A DNA stretch of 40,812 nucleotides from Cylindrobasidium torrendii FP15055 ss-10 (GCA_000934385.1 KN880651.1:1-40812), one strand, 5' to 3'. Shown: positions 9,400-26,794, counted from the first letter of the stretch. Notes: generated by a model from the sequence alone, not told the origin. Made by a program: numbers and translations.

Positions 9400-11434
9400 A
9401 TGTCTTCACCGACAGCATCAACAACGCCTGACGAGAAATCGGACGTGCTTCGTGCAAACCCCGCCGTGCGCGCGACGCTCAAAGATGGCATCCCCCACTA
9501 CATGGGCTTCACTGGCGACAGATTGTTGACCGCCATCACATTCATTGCAACGATGGGTGCGTGTATAATCTGCATCTTCCCTTCTTCCTAACTTCGCTAA
9601 CCCCGAATTCCAGGCTTCTTGCTCTTCGGTTATGACCAGGGTGTTATGTCAGGCATCATCTCTGCCCCGCAATTTTATCGCGTGTTCCCCGACCTCAACC
9701 CCGAACTCGTGGGCCACAAGCACTCGTCGATCATGCAGGCGTTCTACACCGCTATCTACGAAGTTGGCTGCCTGGCTGGCGCGTCATTCGCCCTTGTCTA
9801 CGGAAACAAGATCGGTCGCAGAAAATGTATCATGATTGGTACGCGTTTTCCATGTTTTCAACGCATACATCCGTTCTAACTCTTCACAGGCGCATTCTGG
9901 GTCAGCGTTGGTGCTATCATCCAAATCACAGCGATGCCCGGCGCAAAGGCGGGACACCAGTTCGTCATCGGCCGTATTGTAACCGGTGTCGGCAATGGAC
10001 TCAACACTGCGACCATCCCAAGTTGGCAAGCAGAGTGCTCAAAGGCGCATAACCGTGGCCTCCACATCTGTATCGAGGCTAGCATGATCGCCACCGGCAC
10101 TGGTACGTGTTCCCATATCTCTCACCTTGTTGGCATTGTCTCACCTTCTTCCTTAGTCATCGCTTACTGGATTGACTTTGGCTTGTCCTACATCGACAAC
10201 TCGATTTCATGGCGTCTGCCCATTGGCCTCCAGATCCTCTTCGCAGTCGTTCTCTTCGGCGGCATCATGTTCCTCCCCGAGTCTCCGCGTTACCTCCTCT
10301 CAACCGGCCAGTACGAGGAGGGTGAGCACGTCGTTGCCGCTCTCTCCGCCGCCACCGTCGCCGCCGAGGAGACCCAACTCCAGAAGCGTGTCATCGTCGA
10401 GGCCCTCGAGTCCATCGGTGAACTCCAAATCAAGCACGTCTTCACCGGTGGTCCCAGCCAGCATCTTCGCCGCACCCTTGTTGGCGCCTCCAGTCAACTC
10501 TTCCAGCAAATCGGTGGTTGCAACGCCGTCATCTACTTCGCGTATGTCCTTTTGCATCCTGCTCGATCATTTTTTGTAACGTGACCGTGTTTTTAGACCC
10601 GTCATCTACGAGACGTACGTCGGACTCGACCGCCGCCTGGCGCTTGTGCTCGGTGGTGTCACTTCGACTGTGTATGCTTTGTCGGCTTTCGCATCCTACC
10701 CTATGATCGAGCGTCTGGGTCGCCGCAAGATGTTCTTGTGGGGTACCGCTGGTCAGGCCATTTCCATGGTATGTGTCTCCCTAGATTCCTTGTTTCATTC
10801 CACTCATGAAATTGCAGTTCCTCGCATCCTTCTGCCTCATTCCCGCCGATGTTCTTGGCATTAGCCGTGACGAGAACACTGCGTACTATGGCACAGTCGT
10901 TGGTCTCTTCCTCTTCCTCATGTCGTTCGGCTGGTGCGTTTCATTCTTCTTGTCACACTGAGAACTGCAACTCACTCTTTACTCAGCACTTGGCTTGAGC
11001 TCCCCTGGCTCTTCCCCGCCGAGATCAACCCCAATGCTATTCGTACCAACGCGAACGCCATATCGACCATGACCAACTGGAGCTGGAACTTTGCCGTCGT
11101 GATGTGGACCCCGCCAATGCTCGATGCGTGGAACGGTTTCGGAACGTTCCTGTTCTTCGGCATTATCAACCTTTGCTTCTTCCCGTTCATCTGGTTCTTC
11201 TACGTCGAGACCAAGGGTCGTTCCCTCGAGGAGATCGATGTCATCTTCGCGAAGGGTTACACCAACAAGGAGTGGTATGTCAAGGTCGGAAACGAGATGC
11301 CGAAGTTGTCACACTCCGAGGTCGAGAGCGAGGCTGCACGGTGGGGTCTTGGCGGCGATGAGGAGCGCCGCGCAGGACACCACAATGCGCCTTCAGTGTA
11401 CGAGGACAAGGGTGGGAAGAAGGATGAGAACTAA
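9400..11434 (+). CDS. MFS sugar (hexose-type) transporter
   Basis: Seven exons, 9400-9556, 9614-9838, 9890-10102, 10157-10541, 10597-10768, 10818-10933 and 10987-11434, join into 571 residues with twelve predicted membrane helices. Sugar porter signatures are present: GFLLFGYDQGVMSG in helix 1, GNKIGRRK after helix 2, PESPRYL at about 239, QQIGGCNAVIYFAPVIYE in helix 7, ERLGRRKMFLWG after helix 8 and FYVETKGRSLEEID at about 495. It would import monosaccharides or a related sugar by proton symport across the plasma membrane. Fungal members with the ISAPQF/VFPDLNPELVG pattern are broad monosaccharide or quinate-like carriers, so the exact substrate is open. A TATA box and CRE motif lie upstream. 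The tail is polar with a Lys-rich end. Confidence 0.93.
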
Positions 11435-12248
11435 ATATTGTTTGCTATCATACCTCATTATACCACCACCAGCATCCATCATCATGTCCTTTTAGATGTG
11501 CTCGCATCTATGTATCACTAGTTCCGATAATTTCATTACTATTCTTTTGCCAGTACATAGTGTCTGTACTGTACTCAGATGTCATGACTGCTTTGACAAT
11601 CTTTGTGTGTGAAGTCAGAGTGTTTTGAGCTTTGATTTTTAGCTTGTGAAGACTTAGCAAGTGAATGGTCTGTAATTAAAGTTGGGCCGCAATTAATTGC
11701 AACGCTGCTCACAGCGTTCATATCTTGCCCCGGCTAGCAGTCATTTAAAATCGATCTGAGCAATTTTCCCATGTTCGGAAAATTATCCTGCGTATTTAGA
11801 GGCAAATATTGAAGAATATAGCTCGCAGGATTCTAGGAAAATATAGGATGAACGTGCAAAAGTGGCCGATCGAGCATTCCCCGTTTTGGAAGTTTAGGTA
11901 AGCACTGGCAATGTAAAGTAAAGGACCCCAGAAAAATTCCTCGATGTCCAACGCCAATACTTGGTAGATATGGCTGCTCACGCAGATGTAAAGGATATTC
12001 TCAGCATCATGCACTGGCCATAAGCTTTACCTGTAGCTTGCCGTCAACCCCCGCCAGCTGTGACTCAGGTACTTACTCAAACTCGGGGGTACTCAGTGTT
12101 CGGTTCACTAGCTGAGCATTTCTTCCCAAAATGAAGCTGTATTTGTAACAAGTACGACAACATCGCGTATACATTACAGATACAGATACTCTACATCTAC
12201 GCGGGCCGTAGTTCACATAGATAGATTACAGATTTCCAAGCTAAGCCA
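11435..12248. other. Intergenic between convergent genes
   Basis: 3' ends of the sugar transporter (+) and AROM (-) face each other across 814 nt. The sequence is AT-rich with no long open frame and no repeat that I could match. It probably holds both 3' UTRs and terminators. Confidence 0.5.
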
Positions 12249-17274
<5,026 letters not shown>

Positions 17275-18941
17275 GGAGCTGAGGGCAGAAATAGTGCGAG
17301 GAAAGCAGAATTCCGGGTCGGCAAAAATGTCGATGAAAGTAGAAGGTCGAGAGCAATCGAGTCATGGATTTGGGCGGATTGCTCAAGATATCCCCGAAAT
17401 GTTTTTGATCAGAACTGCCTGCCGCTTTGAAGCTTAAATGTGGCGAACAACGGCCAAGGATCGCTTTGTGAAGTCCATAACAGCAGCGTGCCCCATGTGT
17501 AAACCTCACAAATATTTTAGACAAGGGGACTAAGCTTTGCATAACGAAGGCGCGCATCAACAAGCCTAAATCTGTGACAAAGTGGTGGTACTTGGGTGAA
17601 GCTCTCTTGCTGAGTTACTCAGCCGGTGGTGTTTGTGGGTCAGACCGTCGTAGGGCTATTCGCGTACTAGTACAAGCTGTGGGTTGGAGCGCAGGAAATC
17701 TTGCCTAGTTTCCTGTCCAAGTCGAAGCAACCGTGACCTCTTAAGTAAGAGTGCATTGATACTCAACAGCGGCGGTGTAGTGCACTCTAGAGTTGTTATT
17801 GGAAAATGATAACCTCTGGGGTTTCCGTTGAATGTTGACGTTGAATCCTCGATACGAGCCCCGAGAGACGCGCTCGTGGCCTAATCCGCGCAGTGGGCGA
17901 CAATGATTATTATAAGCCAGGCTGGAAGCCTCCCTCTTTCTCCGTTCCAAGTTCAATTATCCGGCTACTCAGTAGCATATGAAGCGACTCTGCTAAGGCA
18001 TCCAAACGGTAGGCTGTCGGTGTTCAACATCATGCTTTCACCGGTCCAATGTGTTCAAAAAGATCCTGTGGCCGACATCGTTAACACAAAGTAGACAGCA
18101 TGCTCTACACATGATTGAGGCTGACAAGGTCGGGTACTTAATCCACTTTCATGGAGACAGCGAAGTAGACTCATCACCTTATTAAGAACCAACTGCTGCT
18201 TGCTGCCAGAACATGTCCGGCGCATTGATGATACTAGTACCAAGTACTGACTTGATGACTCTGTCTCGATCCATCGTCTTTCGGGCGTATACATGCAAAA
18301 AGCGGTGGGTTAAGTAGGCGAACAAGGATGAGGAAGTGCTGTTGGTACTTACGAAGAGGCAATGATGCCGCGGACACAATAGGCAACGCGATCACGCTGA
18401 GTCTTTGTCCTCGATTTAACCATCACCGCCGGTTTGACATACGGTCAAGACACAACAGGGTTCGCGATTGGACCGAGATACTCTTTCTCAATTGTATCAT
18501 CTCATCATGCGCGCTACGTTGGAGACCGTAGATACACGGATGAGCGAAGCATATATTATATCTCCCTAGATCCAGGGAAGCTACAGACTGTGAAAGTCAC
18601 ACCCATGTATACCGCGCCACTATTCCCCGAAACACGATGCAACTTGGGTCCGGCTCGCCACAAACGACTGAATTCATTTTTTCAACCGCGTCCTCGACAA
18701 TACGCACCGAGTGTAAGTCCGACTCGAGGCACGAGGACAGCGTTACAGTATTCGAGTTCTTTGCGATCGAAAGCCTCGTCCTGTCCTCGTCCCACTCACA
18801 CGGCTTCCGCAGATCTGCCCTCGCTGCCCAGCGCGTTACTATTCCAATATTTTTTTCTCGGTTTATCATCCGAAGACAGTCGGCATCCATTAGACCAGTC
18901 CATTACATACTCCTGGATCTCCATGATATAAACCCTCACAG
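17275..18941. other. Intergenic, divergent promoter region AROM / amino acid permease
   Basis: A 1667-nt stretch between two head-to-head genes. Short open frames occur on both strands, the longest 97 codons on the minus strand at 18890-18597, but none resembles a known family or shows good splice partners. A TGAGTTACTCA palindrome lies at 17611-17621, and an AT-rich TATATTATAT-like stretch near 18550. I see no RNA gene or transposon. Confidence 0.45.
17611..17621. promoter_or_regulatory. TGAGTTACTCA palindrome upstream of AROM
   Basis: Two TGAGT half sites in inverted orientation with one base between, about 340 nt upstream of the AROM start. It resembles the Gcn4/CPC1 site TGAGTCA that controls amino acid synthesis genes in fungi but carries an extra base, so binding is speculative. 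Confidence 0.3.
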
Positions 18942-21415
18942 ATGGCCAACTCTCACTCCGAATTCGCTCCCCTCCTCATGGGCTACCATATTGACAGTGA
19001 TGTCGAAGTCCAATGTCAGACTCTGGCCGACGCCTAGTCCACGCGTTTTAAACTGACTCTATTACAGCGACACATGTCCCTGCTTCCCCTTCTTCATACT
19101 TAGGACGCGCTTCCACGGAGGAAGCTCAGCTTCGAAGAGGTCTCAATGGGAGACATACTGCAATCATAGCCATTGCAGCGGGAATAGGTAGACCGCATTC
19201 TTCACATCCTATTGATCCTCGGAATCTCTGATATTGGGACATCGTAGGGACCGGTCTATTCGTATGTCGCGACCTCCCGTTTTCGCCGAGTATGAGCTGA
19301 CATGGTTCAGTTGGGTTCTGGGTCTGCTTTGAGTATCGCTGGGCCTCTCGGTAGGTTCTGCAGTATCCTCCAGGGCCTATTTCGAGAACTGACCCCATTC
19401 CGTCAGGGCTACTCATTGGCTATGCAATTATGGGCGTGGTAAACTCGGGGATTGCATTTATCAGCGCTGAAACAGCTGCATTCCTTCCCGTTAGTGGGGG
19501 CTTCATTCGTATGCTCGTATCCCATATACATGCTCGGCGCTAACGTCATTTCTGCGTGCAGGCCACATTCCTATGTTCACAGACCGCGCTCTGGGTATCA
19601 CAGTGAGTAGCAGCGCGATGATAACCGCTGTACTTACATGTTACTTATTGTGCTGCAGGTTGGCTATATGTTTTGGTACCTATTGTGCATCACATCTGCC
19701 ACCGAAGTTGTAGCTGCTTCGAGCTTGATCTCTTTCTGTGAGTTCCATGAGCCTGGTTTGCGCGCATTCTTTAGTAGCACGCGCTGACCTGTAGGATTCA
19801 GGGAGACCGGACATAAACGCAGCGATCTTCATCACATTATTCGGCGTGGCCGTCATTTCCCTCAATTTCTTGCCTGTCCACGTCTACGGAGAGATCGAGT
19901 TCTTCTTCGGGCTGCTAAAATGTCTAATGGTCATTGGCCTTATTTTGGCCGGTCTAATTGTCGACCTTGGAGGCTCCCCATCAGGCGAGGTTCGTCTCTT
20001 CGTCTTGCAAATCCTTTTCCTTGCTGATGGCCTCTGGCTAGTTCATTGGAGGTAGGAACTGGCACGGCAATCCTATCAAGGAATATCTTGTCGAGGGGAC
20101 GACCGGCCGCTTCCTCGCTGTCTGGAGCACGCTCAGTAAGCTGTTCTTCCTCTCCACATAGCATGCGCTCAGCGTATCCTAGTCAATGCCGCTTTTGCTC
20201 TGGGAAACATCCAGATAGCCGCTATCGGTGGCTCAGAGTGCGTAAACCCAAGAGTCAACCTTCCCAAGGCATTGCGCCGAACCTTCTGGCGTATCCTCAT
20301 ATTCGTGAGTGGATCGCGCGCAAGCCGGGGCCCACAATGTTTGACACATGACTCGCACAGTATCTACTTTCCCTACTCGTCGTTGGCTTGATTGTCTCCG
20401 CAGACGACGAGCGCCTGGGCAAGGGCAGCTCAACAGCATCATCTCCGTTCGTCGTTGCATTCACCACGGCAGGGATCAAGGTGACTCCGCTTTTTTATGC
20501 AGGAGAATTCGTACTCATCTTCCTAGGCTCTGCCGTCCATAATAAACGCCATTGTCATCACTAGTGCATTCTCGTCTGGAAACGGCATGATTTTCTTGGC
20601 TTCTCGAACTCTGGTCGGGCTTGCGTCTGACGGGTATGCGTCGAGAATATTCCTACGGACAAACCGATTTGGGTAAGTGTTATCATCCCCCATGCCTGGG
20701 AGCGACACTCACCGTGGTTTTCAGAGCGCCTTATTGGGCGGTGGGTGTCTCTTGCGCGTTCCTACCTCTAGCGTACCTCAATTGCTCTGGGGATACACCA
20801 ACGACCGTATTCAACTGGTTTATGTCCCTCGTGTATGTCTCCGTCATTGAAACTGCTGAATGGATTGACATACTAATTCATGTTTATCAGGGCGATTGCT
20901 GGATTGAATGTCTATTGGGTCATTTGTGTTGCATATGTGCGCTTCTTCCTGGGCATGCGCGCGCGGGGAATCGACAGGAATATCCTATTTTACAAGAGCT
21001 GGGGACAGCCCTGGGTTGCAAGTACGTGGGGAGCAGTCGATTCGGTGCAAAGTTACTGATTTGAGTCAGTCGCATGTGGTATCCTGTGCTTTATCATCGT
21101 CCTCACATCTGGGTTCCCTGTTTTCTTTCCGGGAAACTGGTCCACTTCAACATTCTTGTCAAACTACGTGGGTCATCGTTGCTGCCGTCGAAGCGAGGCT
21201 GACCATCCACCTAGATGAACTGTTTCCTGTTTGTGATCTTGTATGTAGGCCTCAAGTTTACTACAGATTCACCCTGGATAAAATACGAGGACATGGATTT
21301 CTCGGAAATAGATGCCATAAAGGCCGAAAAGGCAGCGATAAAAGGTGACTTTGGGGCGCTGAGAAAAAAGACGCCCTGGTGGAGAGTTGTGCTAGAAAAG
21401 TTTCTGGACCAGTAG
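18942..21415 (+). CDS. Amino acid permease (YAT family), 16 exons
   Basis: Exons: 18942-19014, 19068-19187, 19248-19261, 19311-19350, 19407-19508, 19562-19602, 19659-19737, 19802-19989, 20042-20135, 20183-20304, 20361-20480, 20527-20672, 20725-20832, 20891-21021, 21070-21167 and 21215-21415. All phases agree and the sum is 558 residues. The product has the APC/YAT pattern: GRHTAIIAIAAGIGTGLFLG in helix 1, GPLGLLIGYAIMG, SAETAAFLPVSGGFIRH, VYGEIEFFFGLLKCL, IAAIGGSECVNPRVNLPKAL and ASRTLVGLASDGYASRIF. It would import amino acids by proton symport at the plasma membrane. Exon 3 is only 14 nt and encodes the end of GTGLF. The first donor is uncertain (GTCAGA at 19015 or GTGATG at 18997, same phase), which changes six residues of the N-terminus. 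No stop or frameshift remains once spliced. Confidence 0.88.
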
Positions 21416-21625
21416 ACTGTACTGTATTACCTACTTAGACGCATTGGGCAGAAAGCCCTGGAAAATCGGATCTTGTAAATTTGTACAGGTACCTGCGTAG
21501 ATGAGCCATCTGACAAGCATTGACGCGGACGATTTGCGCAACAAAGGTCTGTGATTTTAAACAACTTGTACTTGTTTAGGTAATGCCTGCTGACTCGGAG
21601 GTTTTACTCATGTTTGGCTCTGACC

Positions 21626-22666
21626 ATGATCATGATCATTCGCGCTGCTTGCCTCTTGCTACTCGTCGTGTCACAGACTTCCGCGTCCAAAGGCGACAGA
21701 TCAAGAGTGTTTCGAGACTGTGTATCCGAGTGCATCCAAAAACAGCACTACAATGCCAACGACCTTCCGTTTTCTCTCTGGTTGACACGATGGACCCCGC
21801 AGGATCTATGTCAGTATGACTGCATGCAACATATCACCACCAGGGAGGCTGCAGTGGGAAAACGAGCGCTGCAGTATTTTGGGAAATGGCCGTTCACGCG
21901 TGTGCTAGGGATGCAGGAACCCGCGTCTGTAGCCTTCTCGCTTTGGAATCTTGTTGCGCATGTCTACGGTCTACGTCGCGTTCGGAACGAGATACCGCAA
22001 GAAAACCCTATGAAGCCCTACTACATCATATGGGCATGGGCCAGCATTAACACTTGGGTATGGTCATTCATCTTCCATTGCAGGGGTACGATTCTTCGCT
22101 ACAAAACCCCAGAAAAATGCTGACTACGTCCGAATATAGACAAACCATTCACCGAGAAGATGGACTACTTTTCTGCGGCTGCGACTATCCTATTCGGGCT
22201 CTATTTGACTGTGATCCGTAACTTCCACCTGTACCATCCTTCGAGAACGACGATGCGGCGAACCTGGTCAACCTTGTGCTTTGTCGCTTTGGCCGGGCAC
22301 ATTACATACTTGAGTATTCGGCCAAGGTTTGACTACACCTACAACATCATAAGCAACTCGGTCGTAGGGCTCACGCACAACATAATCTGGACCCTCTATT
22401 CCCTCCCATCGTCACTCAGTGTCTTCAAGCGATACCCCCATCGGCCCCGTTCATATCGTCCGGCACATGCTACCAACGCGGCACTGTTGGTCATCTTCAC
22501 GACTGCCGCGACTTTACTTGAGGTGTTCGACTTCGCACCCATCGCTGGAACGATAGACGCTCATTCACTGTGGCATTTGTCAACAGCGCTCATTGCCCCG
22601 TTCTGGTATCAATTCCTGTTGGACGATTCGCGAGATCGCGGTTGGACACTAGAAAAGGCGGAGTGA
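21626..22666 (+). CDS. PER1: PER1/PGAP3 GPI-anchor lipid remodelling protein
   Basis: Two exons, 21626-22085 and 22140-22666, give 328 residues. A signal peptide (MIMIIRAACLLLLVVSQTSA) is followed by a Cys-rich lumenal part (FRDCVSECIQ, LCQYDCMQH) and about seven membrane helices. Family motifs seen are QYFGKWPF, SFIFHCRDKPFTEKMDYFSA, IISNSVVGLTHNIIW and DAHSLWHLSTALIAPFWY. The His/Asp/Ser pattern marks the CREST hydrolase superfamily. PER1 removes the unsaturated sn-2 acyl chain of GPI anchors in the ER, before a longer saturated chain is added. Start chosen at the first ATG giving a proper signal peptide; an ATG six bases downstream (MIIRAA) would serve equally. Confidence 0.93.
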
Positions 22667-22953
22667 CTACAGGGATTGAAGATTTTCATGCAATGTCCGC
22701 ACGGGGACTCTTACCAGACCTTGTTACGGAATGGAAATAGTAGCAACCACCGAAGCCGACAGGACGCTTGTACTTCAAGCTTCAACATCCAGCGGTTCCA
22801 ACCCTTCGAACCCATACTCTGAGTTTTTGTATGAGGCCTCTCGTTTGTTTATTATCCCATTTCGATTGGTATACATCCTATCATGTATGTACAAGTCTAC
22901 GGCCGAAAGTATAACAAGAAAGCAAGAAAACTATCACCACTATGCCAGCAGGC

Positions 22954-23783
22954 TCACCAACCGACATCACCACCCTCAAATGGCACGATTCTCACACTTG
23001 TCTCCCCTTTGCTCTTCCTTATGATATGTCTCTCTAGATCGTATATTTCGTACGCCTCGGCCGCGAGCCGCATAGCGCGAATATGGTGTGGGCGTGAGTT
23101 TGCTGCGATTGCGTGTTTGCGGCTCTGCCAGATGCAAGTCGCCAGGTTCATGCCAGTAGACTGGTCCGGAATGCCGTACCAATACAAAATGAGCTGCACA
23201 GAAAGATGAGAGCCAGGAATACGCAAAATTGAAGGGACTCACGCCGCCGTTTCTGACAGCTTCTTCATGTGCTTTCTTGTCCGCGTCATATAATGCTGGG
23301 GGCAACGTTAACACAGACTAGGGGGGCAGGGCAAGAAGAACACGTACATCCGCCATCGCTGCCTGCCTTCCTTCTGCTTCTAAACACAACGCAATACCAT
23401 TCCCTCTCCTCGTCCTCCGGTAAGGACAAGCTACTCCAGTTGAACGCCTCGGGGTATGGTGTTGACGCATAAGCAGCATCTTTTGGCCTGAACTTGTGCA
23501 GGGCTTTATGCAAGGAAAGAGAAGCAGGATCAATATCTGGAAGCCTCGTCTCCGTGCGGATAGGCGGATGGTCTGAGGATGCATTGTCTTCGAGCGAGAC
23601 AGGTTCAAGTTGTTCCGGTAGAGACGACAGCAGTGGCGGAAGGTATAACACGGGAGACGTGAGCGAGGTGAAAGTAGGCAGCTCGTGAGGGTCGCGCGCC
23701 TCGACGGTCAGTGCCAGAGGTACACTCGCCGACGGATGCGGCGGATGAGAAAAGGTTTGCTCTGTTTGCGTTGAGGATGCCAT
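22954..23783 (-). CDS. UPF0643 family protein
   Basis: Exons 23783-23348, 23295-23243 and 23193-22954 give 242 residues. The C-terminal half matches a conserved fungal family of unknown role: REWYCVVFRSRRKAGSDGGS, LYDADKKAHEEAVRNGG, LILYWYGIPDQSTGMNLATC and WQSRKHAIAANSRPHHIRAM, then a Tyr/Leu/Glu helix (YEIYDLERHII). The N-terminal 100 residues are Pro/Ser-rich and variable. No membrane helix or signal peptide is visible, so it is probably intracellular. It is convergent with PER1 (288 nt between stops). An upstream in-frame extension exists but MASSTQT is the first well placed ATG. Confidence 0.82.
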
Positions 23784-24262
23784 GGTAAGATATGGCAAGT
23801 GAAGTGTTAAAGTAAAATGAACTCCATTCCCACTACTACTTATAGGGAGACCGTATGGCGAAATCACTCATCGTCGACAGCGGACGATGGCGCAAGGCTG
23901 TTGCAAGGGCGATCGTTTGTAGCACTAATGGCGCGATTCCGAAAACTCAGCGACACGAAATGGCAAAGCCGAGACAAAGCGTAACCTGGACAGCAAGGCA
24001 GATTTAATTTGAGATTCCCACTTCTGAGTGATGCTGCTACGCCAGTAGAAAAGGTGAGTAACTTGCCAATACTACCCAGATATCGGGGTGCAAGGACCAG
24101 AACAAGGTTCGCTTGTAACCCCGCATTTGCCCCGCATCTCGGGCCCTGACCGGTTACCGGTCCGGAAAGATCCCCTTGCAGCGACTCCGAGCAGCCATTC
24201 GAATTTCGAGTCAGTAACATGCATTATTCATTTCACAACTCCGTCTTGCGTTACCACTCAGT
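23784..24262. promoter_or_regulatory. Divergent intergenic region
   Basis: A 479-nt head-to-head gap between the UPF0643 gene and the nucleotidyltransferase-like gene. It must contain both promoters. A palindrome-like CCGGTTACCGG occurs near 24151. No gene seen. Confidence 0.45.
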
Positions 24263-25368
24263 ATGGGTGGAAATGCCTTCAACGCAGTGGTCAACTTTTC
24301 CGGGATATTCCCTCGTATGCAGCCGGCCCTATACCGTTGTTTGCGACAGAAACACGAAGACGCGTTGAAGAAGCTCTACACGCTGGTCGGAACGCCTGCT
24401 GAAGCTCCCGAAAAAGTTGACCACGGAGATGTGGATTTTATTGTCTGGCATCCCTGCCCAGTTGATCATCTCAGCGTCCAAGAGGCGTTGAAGGCGTCAC
24501 ACGTTAAACCAATGGACGGCCCTCGAACAAGTAACTACGCTGTCCCATTGGATGCGCAGGATGAGTACTGCCAAGTGGATGTACATGTTTGCGCTACCGA
24601 AGGCGAATGGCAGCGAACAATGTTCTTCCACTCGTACGGGGATATGGGTATGATATTGGGCCTCATCGCGCGCGGCGTGGGGTTGCATCTTGGTGTACAT
24701 GGGCTACGTGTAAGCACTCTCTGGCTCACTCATGCAGAATCTTATCTATCCGTCCCTAGTACCCAATCCCAAAACTTCCTCCCTGGCATCTATCATCCAA
24801 CTTTGACGATATCCTGCCATTCTTTGGATGGTCCAAATCACGCTTCGATAGAGGATTTAAGACGAAGGTGGAGCTCTTTGAATGGATATGGACGACTGAG
24901 CACATACATCCGCGTACATTTGGCTCGAACAACGCAGTCGGTAAGGTGGACAAACAGCGAAAGCTCTATCACGAGTTCGTAGCCTGGGGACGGGAACGCC
25001 AGGAGCAGCAGACATCGGAATCACCGCAACCGCGAGCGACTGAACTGCAAGTAATAATGCGCGAGAAAGCATTACAGCACTTCGGTGTGCAAGCAGAAGT
25101 TGAAGCGTTCATCCACGCAGAGTCTTCACGAGCGCGATGGAAGGCGTTGTTCAACGGACACCTGGTTGAGGAATGGACCGAGATACCACTCAGTAACTGG
25201 AAGCGCATCAAGCAATTAATGGACACAGTGAGGCAGCAGCTCGACGGCGAAGCTGGAGGCCTGGATCAAGGTCCCGCATACGTGCTAAAAATGTTCGAAA
25301 ACGACGATGGCGCGCTGGAATTTTTGAAGGCGAAATCACGCCAGGTAGTCAAAGAACTGGAGGACTGA
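24263..25368 (+). CDS. Conserved nucleotidyltransferase-like protein, function unknown
   Basis: Two exons, 24263-24709 and 24760-25368, give 351 residues. The 50-nt intron is GTAAGC..CCCTAG, phase 0, with a CTCAC branch. The N-terminus MGGNAFN and the motif KVDHGDVDFIVWHP look like the hDxD metal-binding strand of the nucleotidyltransferase fold, followed by DEYCQVDVHVC, which could supply the third carboxylate. Then comes FDDILPFFGWSKSRFDRGF and a long charged helical tail. I recognise the pattern as a widespread fungal uncharacterised family; substrate and partner are unknown. No signal peptide or membrane segment is visible. Confidence 0.75.
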
Positions 25369-25429
25369 ATGACGCAGAATTCATATTTTGTGGACGGATA
25401 TATGTATATTACTATGACTTGTTTCCTAC

Positions 25430-26794
25430 TCAATCCTCTTCGTCCTGCTGCATGATGAAGTCATTAAACCTTGCCAAACGCTCCTCCTCAGTCCCTTGCT
25501 CGTCTTCTGTATCACTGCGCCGGAAACGCTGTTTCCCAAAGAACACAGATGCCTCGATGCGTCGGCCAGCGAAGAAACGTCCGTTCATCTTCACGACACA
25601 AGCCTGTGCGCTCAGCGGATCTTTGAACTTGACCGTCATGATGCCATCTGGCTCTTGCTATCAAAGGTGTCAGTCTGGTGTCCGCCCGGAGCGGGCAACA
25701 GAAGGGCAAGGTGGCGTACATCGAAAAGAACGACATTCGTGACCTCCCCAAGCGATGCGCATTCATCCCGAACGTCTTCTTTGAGGTCGAGGAGCAGTGT
25801 TGCATCTTCTTCGAGCTCTTGTAGCGTAAACATGTGCTTCAATACGACGACGCGTCCAGGTTTGTTCGTAGTCGTTTCCTCGGGAGCGAGTGCTGGTCCA
25901 AACCCATCCTCGTCGTTCCATTCCTCCAACTTCCTATAGAGCGAGATCAGGATGCAGATACCGAGTGAACAATATTCCTACTTTTGCATTTTCACAATTC
26001 TACGCGTCGCCTTCTTTTTGTCAACCACTCGGCGAGGTTGATTATTGGCCGGTGCGCTGCCACCACCACCATGCTTGTGCGCGAAGTCGGCTCTGGCGAG
26101 GTGCATGACGCTCTTTGGGTCTCCCAATCGCAATTCGGATTCATCGAGAATATTGAGCGCTAGTGACACAGAATCCTCCTTGAAGTAAACGACAAGCGCT
26201 TCACCGCTGAACGTCCCATCATCTTTGGCATACATCTTGACTTTGGGCTCGCCATCGTAGTCTTCCTCGAGTACGCCGAATCGAGAGAACGCGGTGATAA
26301 GTTCTTCGTCAGTGGTATCCAATGGGAGGCCGGTGACATAGATAGAGGTGTTCTTGGACTTGTCTTGTTTGCCGCGCTTTGCCGCCGGATCTGGCACAGT
26401 GACGCCAGTGTAGTCAGGCGCCGCTTTGCGTTTCTTGCTATCGCGCGCGAGGACGGGGGCAGCGGGGGTCTGTGACGCGATGGGACGCGGACGGTTGGAC
26501 GTCAGTGATCAACGTGAGTGGACGCGACTGGCCTCTTCATCGACACCAGCAACAGCATACGCCGCTTGTTGCTGCTTCATGAGATCATCATCAATGACTG
26601 GTAGCCAGCCACCCTTGGCTGAGTTGTACTCCATTTCGGTGCCGTCATCCTCTTCGTAGCGCCATGTATGAGTCTCTGTAGACAGAAAGACGCTGGAATA
26701 CTTTGAGTATACAAGCTGTTGCATTTCTAAGAGGCCGGACACACCGAGGGTCATCCTTGAATGCGTCTGGAAGCGGAGGGGGTCCGGATGCCAT
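25430..26794 (-). CDS. CUS2: CUS2/HTATSF1 homologue, two-RRM U2 snRNP factor
   Basis: Five exons, 26794-26745, 26692-26524, 26469-25982, 25933-25720 and 25657-25430, total 382 residues. The N-terminus has the aromatic/acidic THTWRYEEDDGTEMEYN and WLPVIDDDLMKQQQAAY motifs. RRM1 (about 125-215) shows SIYVTGLPLD and GEALVVYFK. A linker (VDKKKATRRIVKMQKKLEEW) follows, then RRM2, of the UHM kind, with RVVVLKHMFTLQELEE, GIMTVKFKDPLSAQACVVKM and NGRFFAGRRIEASVFFGKQRF. In yeast and human this protein helps U2 snRNA and SF3b during branch-site recognition in the nucleus. The final residues are acidic. All introns are GT-AG. Confidence 0.92.

Noticed and set aside
12061..12067. Perfect TGACTCA Gcn4 site
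   Set aside because: It lies between the 3' ends of two convergent genes, 182 nt past the AROM stop, so it is not in a promoter position.
18597..18890. 97-codon minus-strand frame upstream of the permease
   Set aside because: No recognised motif, no good splice partners, composition unlike neighbouring genes.
18942..21415. Amino acid permease as a frameshifted pseudogene
   Set aside because: Raw frames are broken every 40-200 nt, but every break coincides with GT-AG introns in correct phase.
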